Below, piece by piece: positions 55,065-63,926 of a stretch of 64,000 nt of DNA (its first letter is position 1; each line of letters opens with the position of its first letter). Below the pieces are notes generated by a model. The model ran no database searches, was not told the origin of the DNA, and saw nothing but the letters and a program-made list of their open reading frames with translations. The position numbers and the translations under genes are program-made. This DNA is from Candidatus Gastranaerophilales bacterium (lineage in GTDB: Bacteria > Cyanobacteriota > Vampirovibrionia > Gastranaerophilales > Gastranaerophilaceae): the NCBI GenBank assembly GCA_944325315.1, contig CALVAA010000005.1, forward strand, positions 49,514 to 113,513, written 5' to 3'.

Positions 55065-55397
55065 CTAATCTTCAACAATCTCTTCTTGTGTTTCTTTTTG
55101 TGTTTTAGTTTTGGAGTCTTTATTTTTCTTATTTTTGGATTTTCTATCCTTTTCTCTTATGGCTTTCATTACTCTTATTGAACCCACATTTGCTATAGCG
55201 AGCCCGTTCAAAGAGGCCCTTAGCTGGGCGGATCTGTCTTGGTAGTTTTCATGGTTTTCTTCGGTTTCTTCTTCAAATTCGTTTGCAAAATATTCTCCTC
55301 CCTGCCCGTATTTTTCATCGGACATTTTATTTGCATTGGCATTGTCGGATTTAAAATATGAACCGCCAACAGGAGATATGCCTCTGTTATCTACCAT
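55065..55397 (-). CDS. Small charged protein, unknown function
   Basis: Not recognised. 110 residues: a Gly/Asn/acidic N-terminal half (MVDNRGISPVGGSYF), a short helix (LRASLNGLAIANVGSIRVMKAI, about 58-79) and a Lys/Glu-rich tail. No signal peptide. GAGGGA stands six bases before the ATG, supporting it as a gene. Confidence 0.6.
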   Translation of the reverse strand: MVDNRGISPVGGSYFKSDNANANKMSDEKYGQGGEYFANEFEEETEENHENYQDRSAQLRASLNGLAIANVGSIRVMKAIREKDRKSKNKKNKDSKTKTQKETQEEIVED

Positions 55398-55483
55398 TTT
55401 GCTTCCCTCGTCTTGTGATAGATAATATCATTTTTTTGCATAAAAAACAACACTATATTGTAGTAGAAGACTCGTGAAAGAAA

Positions 55484-56221
55484 TTATTTGCTAGTTTTGA
55501 AAAAGAAATTTTTAATTTCATTTATTGCTTCTTGTTCGCTTAAGCCTTTATGATTGGGTGCAGTGTTTCCCCAGGAAGCAAGAATAATTTTTATATTTTT
55601 AGACTTTACCGTATTCAAATTGTTGAAGTTGTCATCAACAAAAATTGCCTTTGTGTAACTATTTTGGAGCATATATTCTTCCAAAAATTTTCCTTTGGAA
55701 TTGTACTTATCAAGCGCTTCTCTTGCAAATATGTATTCTTTGGGGAGAAAAAATTTGTATGAATATAGTTTTTCAACTATGGAATTTTTATTTTTCTTAG
55801 AAGCGATAACAAGGTTTATTTTATTATCTTCATATATTTTTTTAATTTCAAAAAAGAATTTATACGGCTCTTCCAAATTCTGCCAGAAAACTTTGTGGTT
55901 TTTAATAAGTTCACATCTTGCGTTTAAAAATTCTCGGCAAAAAGCATCTTCTTTTTTGATATCACGTCTCAAAAGAAGATTTTTAAAGGATTCTTCAACA
56001 ACATTCTCATTTTCGCATTTAAAGATTATTTGATTATAGTAATAAAACATCCAAATGTTATAGACTAAATATTTGTATTTTGAAAAAAGTTCAAAATTTT
56101 TTTTGTCTAAAACATCAAAAAAACCTGTTCCGTTATATAAAAAACGATTGATAAGATACGCCTCTTTGATTGTATCAAACAATACGCCGTCAAAATCTAA
56201 AAATAAAATCTTTTTTTCCAC
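55484..56221 (-). CDS. HAD-family hydrolase
   Basis: A haloacid-dehalogenase-like phosphatase. LDFDGVLFD (about 7-15) holds the nucleophile Asp, IASKKN (about 138) motif II, a Lys in DKYNSKGKF motif III and IFVDDNFNN (about 188-196) the acidic motif IV. 245 residues. Substrate unknown. The GTG start at 56221 has no ribosome binding site; TGA-TATTCT ends six bases before it. Confidence 0.82.
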   Translation of the reverse strand: MEKKILFLDFDGVLFDTIKEAYLINRFLYNGTGFFDVLDKKNFELFSKYKYLVYNIWMFYYYNQIIFKCENENVVEESFKNLLLRRDIKKEDAFCREFLNARCELIKNHKVFWQNLEEPYKFFFEIKKIYEDNKINLVIASKKNKNSIVEKLYSYKFFLPKEYIFAREALDKYNSKGKFLEEYMLQNSYTKAIFVDDNFNNLNTVKSKNIKIILASWGNTAPNHKGLSEQEAINEIKNFFFKTSK

Positions 56222-56227
56222 AAAATA

Positions 56228-56236
56228 AGAATATCA
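56228..56236 (-). promoter_or_regulatory. Extended -10-like sequence of the HAD gene, leaderless geometry
   Basis: On the minus strand TGA then TATTCT and six bases (TATTTT) lead to the GTG at 56221. The hexamer is only four of six to consensus, so this is weaker than the nadK and tyrA cases. Confidence 0.45.
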
Positions 56237-56242
56237 TAAAAA

Positions 56243-56419
56243 TTAATAATTTGACATTTTTATGCTTGGGCGATAATGCTCGAGTTTAATTTTTTGTGCA
56301 AGTCTGTTCAGTTTAAAATTTCGCCATTCTGTTGACAAAATTTCTTCCAACTGTTCAATTTCTTTTTGTTCGGGTGTTTTTTTGCTTTCTTGATACATTA
56401 TTTCTAACTCTATTAACAT
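56243..56419 (-). CDS. Small protein, 58 residues, unknown function
   Basis: A frame of 58 codons, beginning MLIELEIMYQESKKTPEQ, charged and helical with basic C-terminal residues. No ribosome binding site; TATTAT ends six bases before the ATG. An internal ATG at 56398 is the alternative start. It lies 21 bases before the HAD gene in the same direction. Coding status is likely but not certain. Confidence 0.55.
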   Translation of the reverse strand: MLIELEIMYQESKKTPEQKEIEQLEEILSTEWRNFKLNRLAQKIKLEHYRPSIKMSNY

Positions 56420-56425
56420 CTTATT

Positions 56426-56431
56426 ATAATA
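56426..56431 (-). promoter_or_regulatory. -10-like hexamer of the 58-residue gene, leaderless geometry
   Basis: TATTAT on the minus strand is separated from the ATG at 56419 by six bases (AATAAG). No -35 at normal spacing. Confidence 0.4.
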
Positions 56432-56461
56432 AAGTATTTTTCAAGGAAAAGATTGCCTGAA

Positions 56462-57250
56462 TTAGGTAAAAAATAACATTTTTGTTAAGAAAAATACTGA
56501 AATTGTTACAATTATGATAAAAGAAATTAATTTTATAATTTTAGACTTATTTTTTTTGTTTGTTTTTTTGTCTTTTTTGCGGGGTTTTGTTTTTTGATTT
56601 TTATTTTCTTTAAAATTAATATTTTGTTTCAGGTTTTTTCTTGCTTTTTTTATATTCTCTTTAATTTTATATTTTTTGATATTATTTATGGTTTGACTGC
56701 TTTTTGATTCTTTTTCATCTTTTTTTGATGAATTGAACTCATTTTGTTTTGAGTGTAAAAGCTGTTCTTTTTCGATACTTGCCTGTTGGATATATTTATC
56801 AACAAGTTTAACTTCTTTTTGGGGTTTCCCTGTGACAAGAAGAGTTTTATCGAATTTTAAATCCTTAACTTCTTTATCTTTTTTTGTAAATAAAGCATAG
56901 CTAATTGAAGCCTCAAAAGCTCTTTCGAAGGCTTCGAGAGTACTTGATACGGTAATATCTTCCCCATGTGCGCTAAGGTTTCCTTGTTTTTTTATAAAAA
57001 ATAAATCGTCTATAAATTCTTTTTCATAGTCTGTTTTAATTTTGTCTTTCAGGCAATTTAAAACATCATCAAAAGTCATATTGATACAATTTTGTTCGCC
57101 TAAAATTTTTTTTGCCATTTTTTCGGCGAATATCCTAAGCTGGACATTGCTTTGGTTAAAATATTCATCCCGAAAAAGTTTTTGGGCATCTTCTATTGTA
57201 TTGAATAAATCTTTATCAATATTTTTTAAAAAATCAAAATTGCTGCTCAT
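56462..57250 (-). CDS. DUF4145-like protein with C-terminal membrane anchor
   Basis: The N-terminal 115 residues resemble DUF4145, the domain found at the N-terminus of some type I restriction subunits: FRDEYFNQSNVQLRIFAEKM and FFIKKQGNLSAHG (about 85-97) fit its pattern. It is followed by a Lys-rich linker (about 150-235) and a single hydrophobic helix at the very end (LISFIIIVTISVFFLTKMLFF), which suggests tail anchoring in the membrane. No nuclease domain. It follows gyrA by 39 bases in the same direction, through a large palindrome. Confidence 0.62.
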   Translation of the reverse strand: MSSNFDFLKNIDKDLFNTIEDAQKLFRDEYFNQSNVQLRIFAEKMAKKILGEQNCINMTFDDVLNCLKDKIKTDYEKEFIDDLFFIKKQGNLSAHGEDITVSSTLEAFERAFEASISYALFTKKDKEVKDLKFDKTLLVTGKPQKEVKLVDKYIQQASIEKEQLLHSKQNEFNSSKKDEKESKSSQTINNIKKYKIKENIKKARKNLKQNINFKENKNQKTKPRKKDKKTNKKNKSKIIKLISFIIIVTISVFFLTKMLFFT

Positions 57251-57263
57251 TTTTCTGACTTAT

Positions 57264-57297
57264 CTGAATAAAGCAGCCAATTGGCTGCTTTATTCAG
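57264..57297 (-). repeat. Perfect 34-base palindrome at the gyrA stop codon
   Basis: Arms 57264-57280 and 57281-57297 are exact complements (CTGAATAAAGCAGCCAA and its reverse complement). It covers the gyrA stop. No T-run follows on the minus strand, so it is not a standard terminator; it may attenuate readthrough into the DUF4145-like gene or stabilise the gyrA mRNA. Confidence 0.7.
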
Positions 57298-59842
57298 TTT
57301 CACTGTTAAAGATATTTCCCTGCTCAACAGATTGAAGTTCTTCTTTTGCTTCTTTTTGCAATTGAGCTTTGTCTTTTTCATCATCGTCCGTGTTTATAAC
57401 TTTGTTAACGGACACAACCGTGTCAGTGCCGTCTAAAGATTGGACTTTTACTCCTGTCGCAGGTCTTCCTTGTCTTGAGATATCTGATGCGCTTACTCTC
57501 GTAACTATTCCGTTTGCAGTCACTACCATAATCTCATCATCTTCTTTTACTATGCTCAAATCTACAAGTCTTGATGTGGAAGATTTAAATTTAGTGGCTA
57601 TAAGACCGAGTCCGCCTCTGTTTTGAGTTCTGAATTCAGATATTTTTGAGCGCTTTCCAAAGCCGTCTGAAGTTATAACCAATAAATCGGCGTCATAATC
57701 TTTTGGCACAACGTCGCATCCTATAATTTCGTCGCTGCTTCTTAATTTCATTGAATTAACACCTCTGGCGCTCCTTCCCAGGGGTCTGAGGTCTTCAATC
57801 GGGAAGCGAATTGCCATACCGCAGGATGTTCCTATTATTATTTCGTCGTTTCCTTTTGCAAGTTTTACCCAATTTAAAGTGTCGTTTTCCTCAAGTCCTA
57901 TTGCAATAAGCCCGTTTCTTCTTATTGAAGTAAAGTTATCAAGCGAAATTCTTTTTATATAGCCTTTTTTTGTAAGCATTATAAGATTTAAATCGGATTT
58001 AAATTCGGAAACAGGAACAATAGCAGTTATTGTTTCATCTTGCTCCAAAGGAAGTACATTAATTATAGGCAATCCCTTAGATTGGCGTGAACCTTCCGGA
58101 AAATCGTATACGGATAAAGAGTATACAAGTCCTTTGGACGAGAAGAATAATACCTTATCGTGCATCATTGCAGTAAAGAAATGTGCCACATCATCATCTT
58201 CTTTTGTTTTCATTCCGCCTTTTCCTCTTGTTGCACGGTTTTGGCGTACAAAAGTATCCAGTGAGGTCCTTTTAATATAACCTTGTCGGGTGATAAACAC
58301 GGCCATTTGGGTATTTGGCGTTAAATCTTCAACGCTCATTTCACCTTCTTCGGGTACAATTTGAGTTTTTCTGTTATCACCGTATTTTTCTTTGTCTTCT
58401 ATAAGTTCTTGTTTAATAAGAGTAAGAATTTTGTCTCTTGAAGATAAAAGTTCTTCATATTCAGCAATTTTTTTCAGTAATTCGGCATGTTCAGCTCTGA
58501 TTTTATCTTGTTCTAAGCCGGTCAATCGTCTTAACTGCATTTCAAGGATTGCATTGGCTTGTTCAATATCAAGCCCGAATCGGTTGATTAATCCTGTGCG
58601 TGCAGCTTCAGTATTAGGAGATTTTTTGATTAGTTCAATTACTTCATCTAATGAATTAAGGGCAATCATTAAACCTTCTAATATATGTGCTCTGCTTTTT
58701 GCCTTTTTGAGGAAAAACAGAGTTCTTCTTGTAATAACATCTACCCTGTGTTCCACAAATTCAGACAGCACTTCATATAAGTTCAAAAGTCTTGGTTGTT
58801 GACCGACTAAAGCTACCATATTAAAACCGAAACTTGTTGAAAGAGCTGTTTGTTTATACAAATTGTTCCTTACAACATCGGGTTTGGCGTCTCTTTTTAA
58901 TTCAATAACAATTCTCATGCCTTCTCTGTCTGATTCATCACGAAGGTCTGAAATGCCTTGAACTTTACCGTCTTTAACAAGTTCTGCAATTTTTCTTATT
59001 AATTCTGCTTTATTTACCTGATAAGGAATTTCTGTTACAACAATAGCGCTTCTTCCCTGGCGGCCTGCACCTCCTTGCAGCTCTTCAATTGTTGAAACCG
59101 CACGCATTTTAATTGAACCACGACCGGTTTCATAGGCTTTTTTAATTTCGGATGTTCCCACAATTGTGGCTGCTGTTGGAAAATCCGGGCCTTTTATATA
59201 ATGCATAAGGCCTTCGGTTGTAATTTCGGGATTATCTATTAAAGCAATTGTACCGTCTACTACTTCATTTAAGTTATGGGGAGGAATGTTTGTTGCCATA
59301 CCCACTGCAATACCCGAAGTTCCGTTTAACAAAAGCATGGGTAATCTTGTAGGCAAAACCGCAGGTTCTTCAAGAGAACCATCAAAGTTTGGAACAAAAT
59401 TAACTGTTTCGCAATCAATATCAGCCAACATTGCAGTTGTAATTTTATGCATTCTGGCTTCCGTATAACGCATTGCAGCAGCTCCGTCGCCATCAACTGA
59501 GCCAAAGTTACCATGGCCGTCTACTGTTAAATATCTTGTTGAAAAGTCTTGAGCCATGCGAACAAGAGCTTCATAAACAGAGCTATCACCATGGGGGTGA
59601 TATTTACCTAAAACCTCCCCCACTATACGGGCACATTTTTTAAAGGGTTTATCAGGGGTCATTCCAAGTTCATTCATTGCAAAAAGAATTCTTCTGTGAA
59701 CAGGTTTGAGTCCGTCTCTGACATCCGGAAGCGCACGACCAACGATTACACTCATCGCATAATCGATATAGCATCTTTTCATTTCATCACGTATATTAAC
59801 CGGAATAATTTTTCCGTCATCAAATAAGCTTGTTTGAGCCAA
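57290..59842 (-). CDS. gyrA: DNA gyrase subunit A
   Basis: Type II topoisomerase subunit that cuts and rejoins DNA to add negative supercoils. The winged-helix motif [13 protein letters not shown], the catalytic Tyr in MRYTEARM (about residue 126) and six C-terminal beta-pinwheel repeats are seen. A TTG at 59842 is preferred as start because AAGGAG is six bases upstream and the protein then begins [10 protein letters not shown]; a GTG/ATG further up (59893) would add 17 residues. [10 protein letters not shown] is the likely GyrA box, favouring GyrA over ParC. Length 850. Confidence 0.92.
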   Translation of the reverse strand: MAQTSLFDDGKIIPVNIRDEMKRCYIDYAMSVIVGRALPDVRDGLKPVHRRILFAMNELGMTPDKPFKKCARIVGEVLGKYHPHGDSSVYEALVRMAQDFSTRYLTVDGHGNFGSVDGDGAAAMRYTEARMHKITTAMLADIDCETVNFVPNFDGSLEEPAVLPTRLPMLLLNGTSGIAVGMATNIPPHNLNEVVDGTIALIDNPEITTEGLMHYIKGPDFPTAATIVGTSEIKKAYETGRGSIKMRAVSTIEELQGGAGRQGRSAIVVTEIPYQVNKAELIRKIAELVKDGKVQGISDLRDESDREGMRIVIELKRDAKPDVVRNNLYKQTALSTSFGFNMVALVGQQPRLLNLYEVLSEFVEHRVDVITRRTLFFLKKAKSRAHILEGLMIALNSLDEVIELIKKSPNTEAARTGLINRFGLDIEQANAILEMQLRRLTGLEQDKIRAEHAELLKKIAEYEELLSSRDKILTLIKQELIEDKEKYGDNRKTQIVPEEGEMSVEDLTPNTQMAVFITRQGYIKRTSLDTFVRQNRATRGKGGMKTKEDDDVAHFFTAMMHDKVLFFSSKGLVYSLSVYDFPEGSRQSKGLPIINVLPLEQDETITAIVPVSEFKSDLNLIMLTKKGYIKRISLDNFTSIRRNGLIAIGLEENDTLNWVKLAKGNDEIIIGTSCGMAIRFPIEDLRPLGRSARGVNSMKLRSSDEIIGCDVVPKDYDADLLVITSDGFGKRSKISEFRTQNRGGLGLIATKFKSSTSRLVDLSIVKEDDEIMVVTANGIVTRVSASDISRQGRPATGVKVQSLDGTDTVVSVNKVINTDDDEKDKAQLQKEAKEELQSVEQGNIFNSETE

Positions 59843-59950
59843 AATAAACTCCTTCTCAACTAGTCTGTTACTATATATTATATAACAAACCAAATCCTAG
59901 TGCAAAAATATTAATTTAGAGCCTATCATATTCAAAATTAAAAATATTTT

Positions 59951-59959
59951 TGATATCAT
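59951..59959 (+). promoter_or_regulatory. Extended -10 promoter, near-leaderless geometry, of the glycosyltransferase gene
   Basis: TGA is followed by TATCAT (59954-59959) and seven bases (TTAACAG) before the ATG at 59967. No ribosome binding site. Confidence 0.5.
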
Positions 59960-59966
59960 TTAACAG

Positions 59967-61208
59967 ATGGACAATAATATCTGGCCTGTTGAATATTTTC
60001 ATAATCCGAATTCAAATAAGCCCATAGAACAAATTTGGGCAGATATTGACGGATATACATTTGAAGGAATGTATGAAAATGAATCAATGAGTGAAAAAAT
60101 TGACTTTGTTATACCCTTCCCTCCTTTAAAAATGAAGGGGAAAACAGTGAAGGGAATGTTTTTTTCGCAGGGCACGGATACTATTATGGAAAAATTTCCG
60201 AAATTAAAAGAGATATTTTTTCCTATAGCAAATTCAATGTTTTCAAGCTACCCAAGAAGTAAACATGCCAGATACTATTTTACTTGTTACTATAATCCGA
60301 GACGTGAAGCATATTTTAAAAACACCCATCAAGACAAAAAGGATATTATAATGCTTCCTTTGCAGGATGCTGATTTTACAAATGAAAATATTATAGCCCC
60401 AACTTTTAATACTCCAAAAACTTTGGATATTTTTTGCGTTTCAACGGTTTATCCGGTAAAAAATGTTCCAATGATTGCAAAAGCGCTTTTAGAGTATGAA
60501 AAAAAGTACGGAAGAATTTTAAAAGTAAAGTATGCAATAGGTTCAAGCCTTTTGAAAATTAATGAAGACAAAACTCTTGACTATAGCAGATTAAGAAGTG
60601 ATGCGCAGCATCAGTTGAAGCAGATTGAGGCAATTTTGGGTGATGTCAGAAAATATATTGAATTTGTACCGACAATTTCTTATGAACAGCTTCCAAAGTA
60701 CTATACTTCCGCAAAATGTTGCGTTTTGGCTTCGTTATTGGAAGGTAAAAACCGCTTTATTTCGGAAGCTATGGCATGCGACACTCCTGTTGTTGTGTTT
60801 AAAGACTTTAACAAGTATTCGAGAGGAGACTATCCGATATTTTTTGAAAATAGCGGAGAATACGCTGTTGAATTTACTCCCGAAGCTCTTTGCGACGCAA
60901 TCCGTAAAGTGATTTTAAATCCGGGCAGGTATGAACCAAGGAAAAACTATTTAAAATATAGCGGCAGAAAAAATTTTTTAAACCTGTGCATAGATTCAAA
61001 CCCTTATTATAAATTTAATCTTCCGGATTATCAAAAAGGCAGGATTCTGGATAATATCTGGGTGAATGAAGCTATGCAAAAAAATTATCAATTGAGCACA
61101 TACGATTTTTTATACGGAAGAAATCCGGCCATACAAAAAATTAAAGGCATGAAAAATATAACTTCTATTATAGAATTTTTCTATTCACGCTTTGGGATTA
61201 AAAAATAA
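59967..61208 (+). CDS. Glycosyltransferase family 4-like protein
   Basis: A GT-B glycosyltransferase. The C-terminal half has the donor-binding pattern ASLLEGKNRFISEAMACDTPVVV (about 250-272), as in GT4, with a preceding FVPTISYEQLPKYYTSA. The N-terminal half is less conserved (WPVEYFHNPNSNKPIEQ). 413 residues, no membrane segment. A large hairpin follows. Likely surface-glycan related; it is not linked to other sugar genes here. Confidence 0.72.
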   Translation: MDNNIWPVEYFHNPNSNKPIEQIWADIDGYTFEGMYENESMSEKIDFVIPFPPLKMKGKTVKGMFFSQGTDTIMEKFPKLKEIFFPIANSMFSSYPRSKHARYYFTCYYNPRREAYFKNTHQDKKDIIMLPLQDADFTNENIIAPTFNTPKTLDIFCVSTVYPVKNVPMIAKALLEYEKKYGRILKVKYAIGSSLLKINEDKTLDYSRLRSDAQHQLKQIEAILGDVRKYIEFVPTISYEQLPKYYTSAKCCVLASLLEGKNRFISEAMACDTPVVVFKDFNKYSRGDYPIFFENSGEYAVEFTPEALCDAIRKVILNPGRYEPRKNYLKYSGRKNFLNLCIDSNPYYKFNLPDYQKGRILDNIWVNEAMQKNYQLSTYDFLYGRNPAIQKIKGMKNITSIIEFFYSRFGIKK

Positions 61209-61259
61209 TTACACTTTTGGTTAATGTTTTGTCTTTTGAAAATTGTTAATATAACAATG

Positions 61260-61336
61260 GGCCGGATTCGCCCATCACCTCAGTGAGTGTTGTTTTAAAA
61301 GGCTTTGAGGATGGGTTTTATAAAATCCGGCCTTTT
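61260..61336 (+). terminator. Large structured hairpin terminator (or small RNA)
   Basis: An outer nine-base stem (GGCCGGATT 61260-61268 / AATCCGGCC 61324-61332) encloses a second stem (CCCAT 61271-61275 / ATGGG 61311-61315 and CCTCA 61278-61282 / TGAGG 61306-61310, two-base bulge) around a 23-base loop, and four T follow. It is GC-rich in an AT-rich region. It ends the glycosyltransferase transcript; the size and inner structure exceed a simple terminator. Confidence 0.65.
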
Positions 61337-61922
61337 AAAATATCAAATCATAGTAATTCAAAAGTTCTGTTATATCTTTTTTGTTTATTGAATCTTGAAT
61401 AACTGCATTAATTTTTTCTAAATTTTCTTTGCTTGGTTTTTTTAAAGTTGAAGGAAGTTTGATTTGACTTGTGTTTGAACAATCCGTAAAACCTTTATTT
61501 ATAATTAAAAATTCTTTGTATGTTTTTAGAATATTTATGTATTCTTCAGGTATAGCATAGTCCTTGCCTTGATAATATTTTACATCCCTTTTAATATTTT
61601 TATCCAAAAAATCAATCAGAAAATTAATTTCGTTTGTGTATTCTTCTTCTTTTGCTTCTTCGCCCAAAAGTTTATTGCCTGCAAGTTTTTTGTTTTCAAA
61701 AGTTGAAATATAGCTTGCCCACAAAAGACATCCCAGATAAAACGCAATGTTTTCTTTCAAATACTTTTCAAGCTTCCTTAAAGTGTGAGGGAAGTTAATT
61801 TTTTTAAGTTTAATGTCCCTAACTGCACTAAATACATAATAAGTATATCCTACTTGTCCTATTGAATCCAATACAATTGGGGCAAATCCGGGATCGAAAA
61901 GAATTTTATCATTTGCTTTCAT
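61335..61922 (-). CDS. Unknown protein, 195 residues
   Basis: Not recognised. A mostly helical cytoplasmic protein; one segment (IAFYLGCLLWASYISTF, about 54-70) is hydrophobic but interrupted. No signal peptide. TAGAAT ends six bases before the ATG and no ribosome binding site is seen. It opposes the glycosyltransferase gene across the large hairpin. Confidence 0.65.
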   Translation of the reverse strand: MKANDKILFDPGFAPIVLDSIGQVGYTYYVFSAVRDIKLKKINFPHTLRKLEKYLKENIAFYLGCLLWASYISTFENKKLAGNKLLGEEAKEEEYTNEINFLIDFLDKNIKRDVKYYQGKDYAIPEEYINILKTYKEFLIINKGFTDCSNTSQIKLPSTLKKPSKENLEKINAVIQDSINKKDITELLNYYDLIF

Positions 61923-61928
61923 AAAATT

Positions 61929-61934
61929 ATTCTA
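61929..61934 (-). promoter_or_regulatory. -10-like hexamer, leaderless geometry
   Basis: On the minus strand TAGAAT ends six bases (AATTTT) before the ATG at 61922; there is no TGN and no clear -35. Confidence 0.4.
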
Positions 61935-62125
61935 TCTTTAAAATTTATTTTATACAAGTGAATACGCTGTAAATTCATTGTTTTGGTTTAACTAATTCAA
62001 ATTAACTATATTAACTTTAGTAAATTTATACACTTGTACTAATTCTAAATGATTATTTTTTATTATAATTTATGTTAATATAACTTGTGAGAACAAAAAT
62101 AGAAAGTCGGAGGCAATTAAAAACT

Positions 62126-63895
62126 ATGGTACAAAAAATAGGACAATTTGTCTTTATGCTGCATTCGCATCTGCCCTACTATAGAATGGCAGGCATGTGG
62201 CCTTTTGGGGAAGAATGCTTGTATGAATGCATGGAAGAAACATACGTTCCTCTTTTAAATATGATTTCTGAATTATACGACGAAGGAATTAAGGCGAAAT
62301 TAACTATTGGAATTACTCCGATTTTAGCCGAACAATTAAACGATGCACATTTGCAACAAGGATTTATTGACTATCTGGATTCAAGAATAAAAGCTGTTAG
62401 CGAAGACCTTGAAAGGTATCCGGATCCCGAAGTTGCACACAGTCAGCATTTAAAATATCTGGCAAAATATTATTTTGATTGGTACAACAGAATAAAAGAT
62501 TTGTTTATTAACAAATTTAACAAAGATCTTATTGCAGGGTTTAAAAAATTTCAGGATCTTGGTTGTATCGAAATTACCACATCCGGTGCAACCCATGGGT
62601 TTTCCCCTCTGCTTGCGACTGATACAAATTTAAATGCGCAATTTAAAGTAGGCTCAGACACAACTAAGCGTTTGTTTGGAAAAAAAGCAAAAGGCTGCTG
62701 GCTTCCTGAATGCGCTTACAGGCAGGGATACGAATTTATTGGTGCGGATGGCAAGAAAAAATGGCGTCCAAGCATAGAAGTGACACTTCAAAATAATGAT
62801 ATAGAATACTTTTTCACCGAATCCCACGTAATAGAAGGTGGAAACTCTATCGGAAACCGTAGGAATATAGGAGTCTACGGAAATATTGAATATATACCAT
62901 TACCAGAAAGAGAGGCAACCGGATACGACACATACAGCGCATATTGGTTACCTGATGCACAAGTTGCCGTGATGGGTAGAAACGATAGAGCGGGATTCCA
63001 GGTTTGGTCAGCTGCAGATGGCTACCCCGGAGATGGTTGTTATAGAGAGTTTCACAGAAAAGATTGCAATTCAGGCATGCATTATTGGAGAATTACATCA
63101 TCTACCACTGATTTGGGCGACAAAATGTTGTATGATCCCGTGCTTGCAATGAACCAGGTAAATTCAAATTCTGACCACTATACAAATTTGATTTATCATC
63201 TTTTGAATGATTACAAAAATTCCCACGGAGGAAAACAAGGTCTTGTAATGGTTTCTTTTGATACAGAACTATACGGACACTGGTGGTTTGAAGGTATAGA
63301 GTTCATTAAACAGGTTATTAAAAAGCTTAATAATTATGTTCCTGAAGTTGAAATGATGACAGCAGGCGAATATTTAAAAGCGCATCCACCAACAGAAGCT
63401 ATACAAATTCCTGAGTCTTCTTGGGGACAAGGCGGTCATTTCTGGGTATGGCAGAATCATTTGACTGAGTGGATGTGGCCTATTATTCACGCTTGTGAAA
63501 AAAGGATAATTGATATTGTTTCAAAATATGAAAAAGTGCCTGAAAATAAACTTCTAAAAAGAGCACTAAATCAACTTGCAAGAGAAAATCTGCTTTTACA
63601 GAGCTCAGACTGGCCGTTTTTAATCACTACTTGGCAAGCTAAAGACTATGCAACAGACAGATTCAGAGAGCATGTTCAAAGGTTTGAAAAGATTGCGGAT
63701 ATGATTGAAAATGATGCTATTGAAGAAAGTGTTCTTAGCGAAATTGAATCAATAGACAACTGTTTCAGCGATATTGACTACCGTGTTTATCTTCCTATTG
63801 AAGAAGGGGTTATCCCACAGCAAGAAGTTAAGCTTGCACCTTTGTATAAAGATAAAAAATATAAAGATAAAAAAACGGAGTTGATTATAAATTAA
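62126..63895 (+). CDS. GH57 family alpha-glucan enzyme (branching-enzyme-like)
   Basis: GH57 enzymes include 1,4-alpha-glucan branching enzymes and amylases. The N-terminal FMLHSHLPYYRMAGMWPFGEE, KLTIGITPILAEQL, the catalytic Glu in CWLPECAYRQG near 195 and the catalytic Asp in SFDTELYGHWWFEG near 380 are present. The GTG at 62087 would add 13 residues, but GGAGG at 62109-62113 is 12 bases before the ATG at 62126, so that ATG is taken. About 589 residues, longer than most branching enzymes (~520). It ends in a hairpin terminator. Confidence 0.85.
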   Translation: MVQKIGQFVFMLHSHLPYYRMAGMWPFGEECLYECMEETYVPLLNMISELYDEGIKAKLTIGITPILAEQLNDAHLQQGFIDYLDSRIKAVSEDLERYPDPEVAHSQHLKYLAKYYFDWYNRIKDLFINKFNKDLIAGFKKFQDLGCIEITTSGATHGFSPLLATDTNLNAQFKVGSDTTKRLFGKKAKGCWLPECAYRQGYEFIGADGKKKWRPSIEVTLQNNDIEYFFTESHVIEGGNSIGNRRNIGVYGNIEYIPLPEREATGYDTYSAYWLPDAQVAVMGRNDRAGFQVWSAADGYPGDGCYREFHRKDCNSGMHYWRITSSTTDLGDKMLYDPVLAMNQVNSNSDHYTNLIYHLLNDYKNSHGGKQGLVMVSFDTELYGHWWFEGIEFIKQVIKKLNNYVPEVEMMTAGEYLKAHPPTEAIQIPESSWGQGGHFWVWQNHLTEWMWPIIHACEKRIIDIVSKYEKVPENKLLKRALNQLARENLLLQSSDWPFLITTWQAKDYATDRFREHVQRFEKIADMIENDAIEESVLSEIESIDNCFSDIDYRVYLPIEEGVIPQQEVKLAPLYKDKKYKDKKTELIIN

Positions 63896-63926
63896 ATTAA
63901 AACCTCCCAACGGGGAGGTTTTAATT
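63895..63926. terminator. Bidirectional terminator after the GH57 gene
   Basis: A 14-base stem (AATTAAAACCTCCC / GGGAGGTTTTAATT) with AACG loop directly after the GH57 stop. The T-run lies in the 3' arm on both strands, so it also serves the leftward gene that ends at 63926. Confidence 0.85.

Noticed and set aside
59843..59893. Longer gyrA start at 59893
   Set aside because: AAGGAG lies between it and the TTG at 59842, and GyrA homology begins after the TTG.
61953..62038. Inverted repeat TACAAGTG ... CACTTGTA, 70 bases apart, upstream of GH57
   Set aside because: Only eight bases per arm, far apart, no support as an operator; may be chance in AT-rich sequence.
62087..62125. GTG start for the GH57 protein
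   Set aside because: No ribosome binding site before it, whereas GGAGG precedes the ATG at 62126 and the family sequence begins there.
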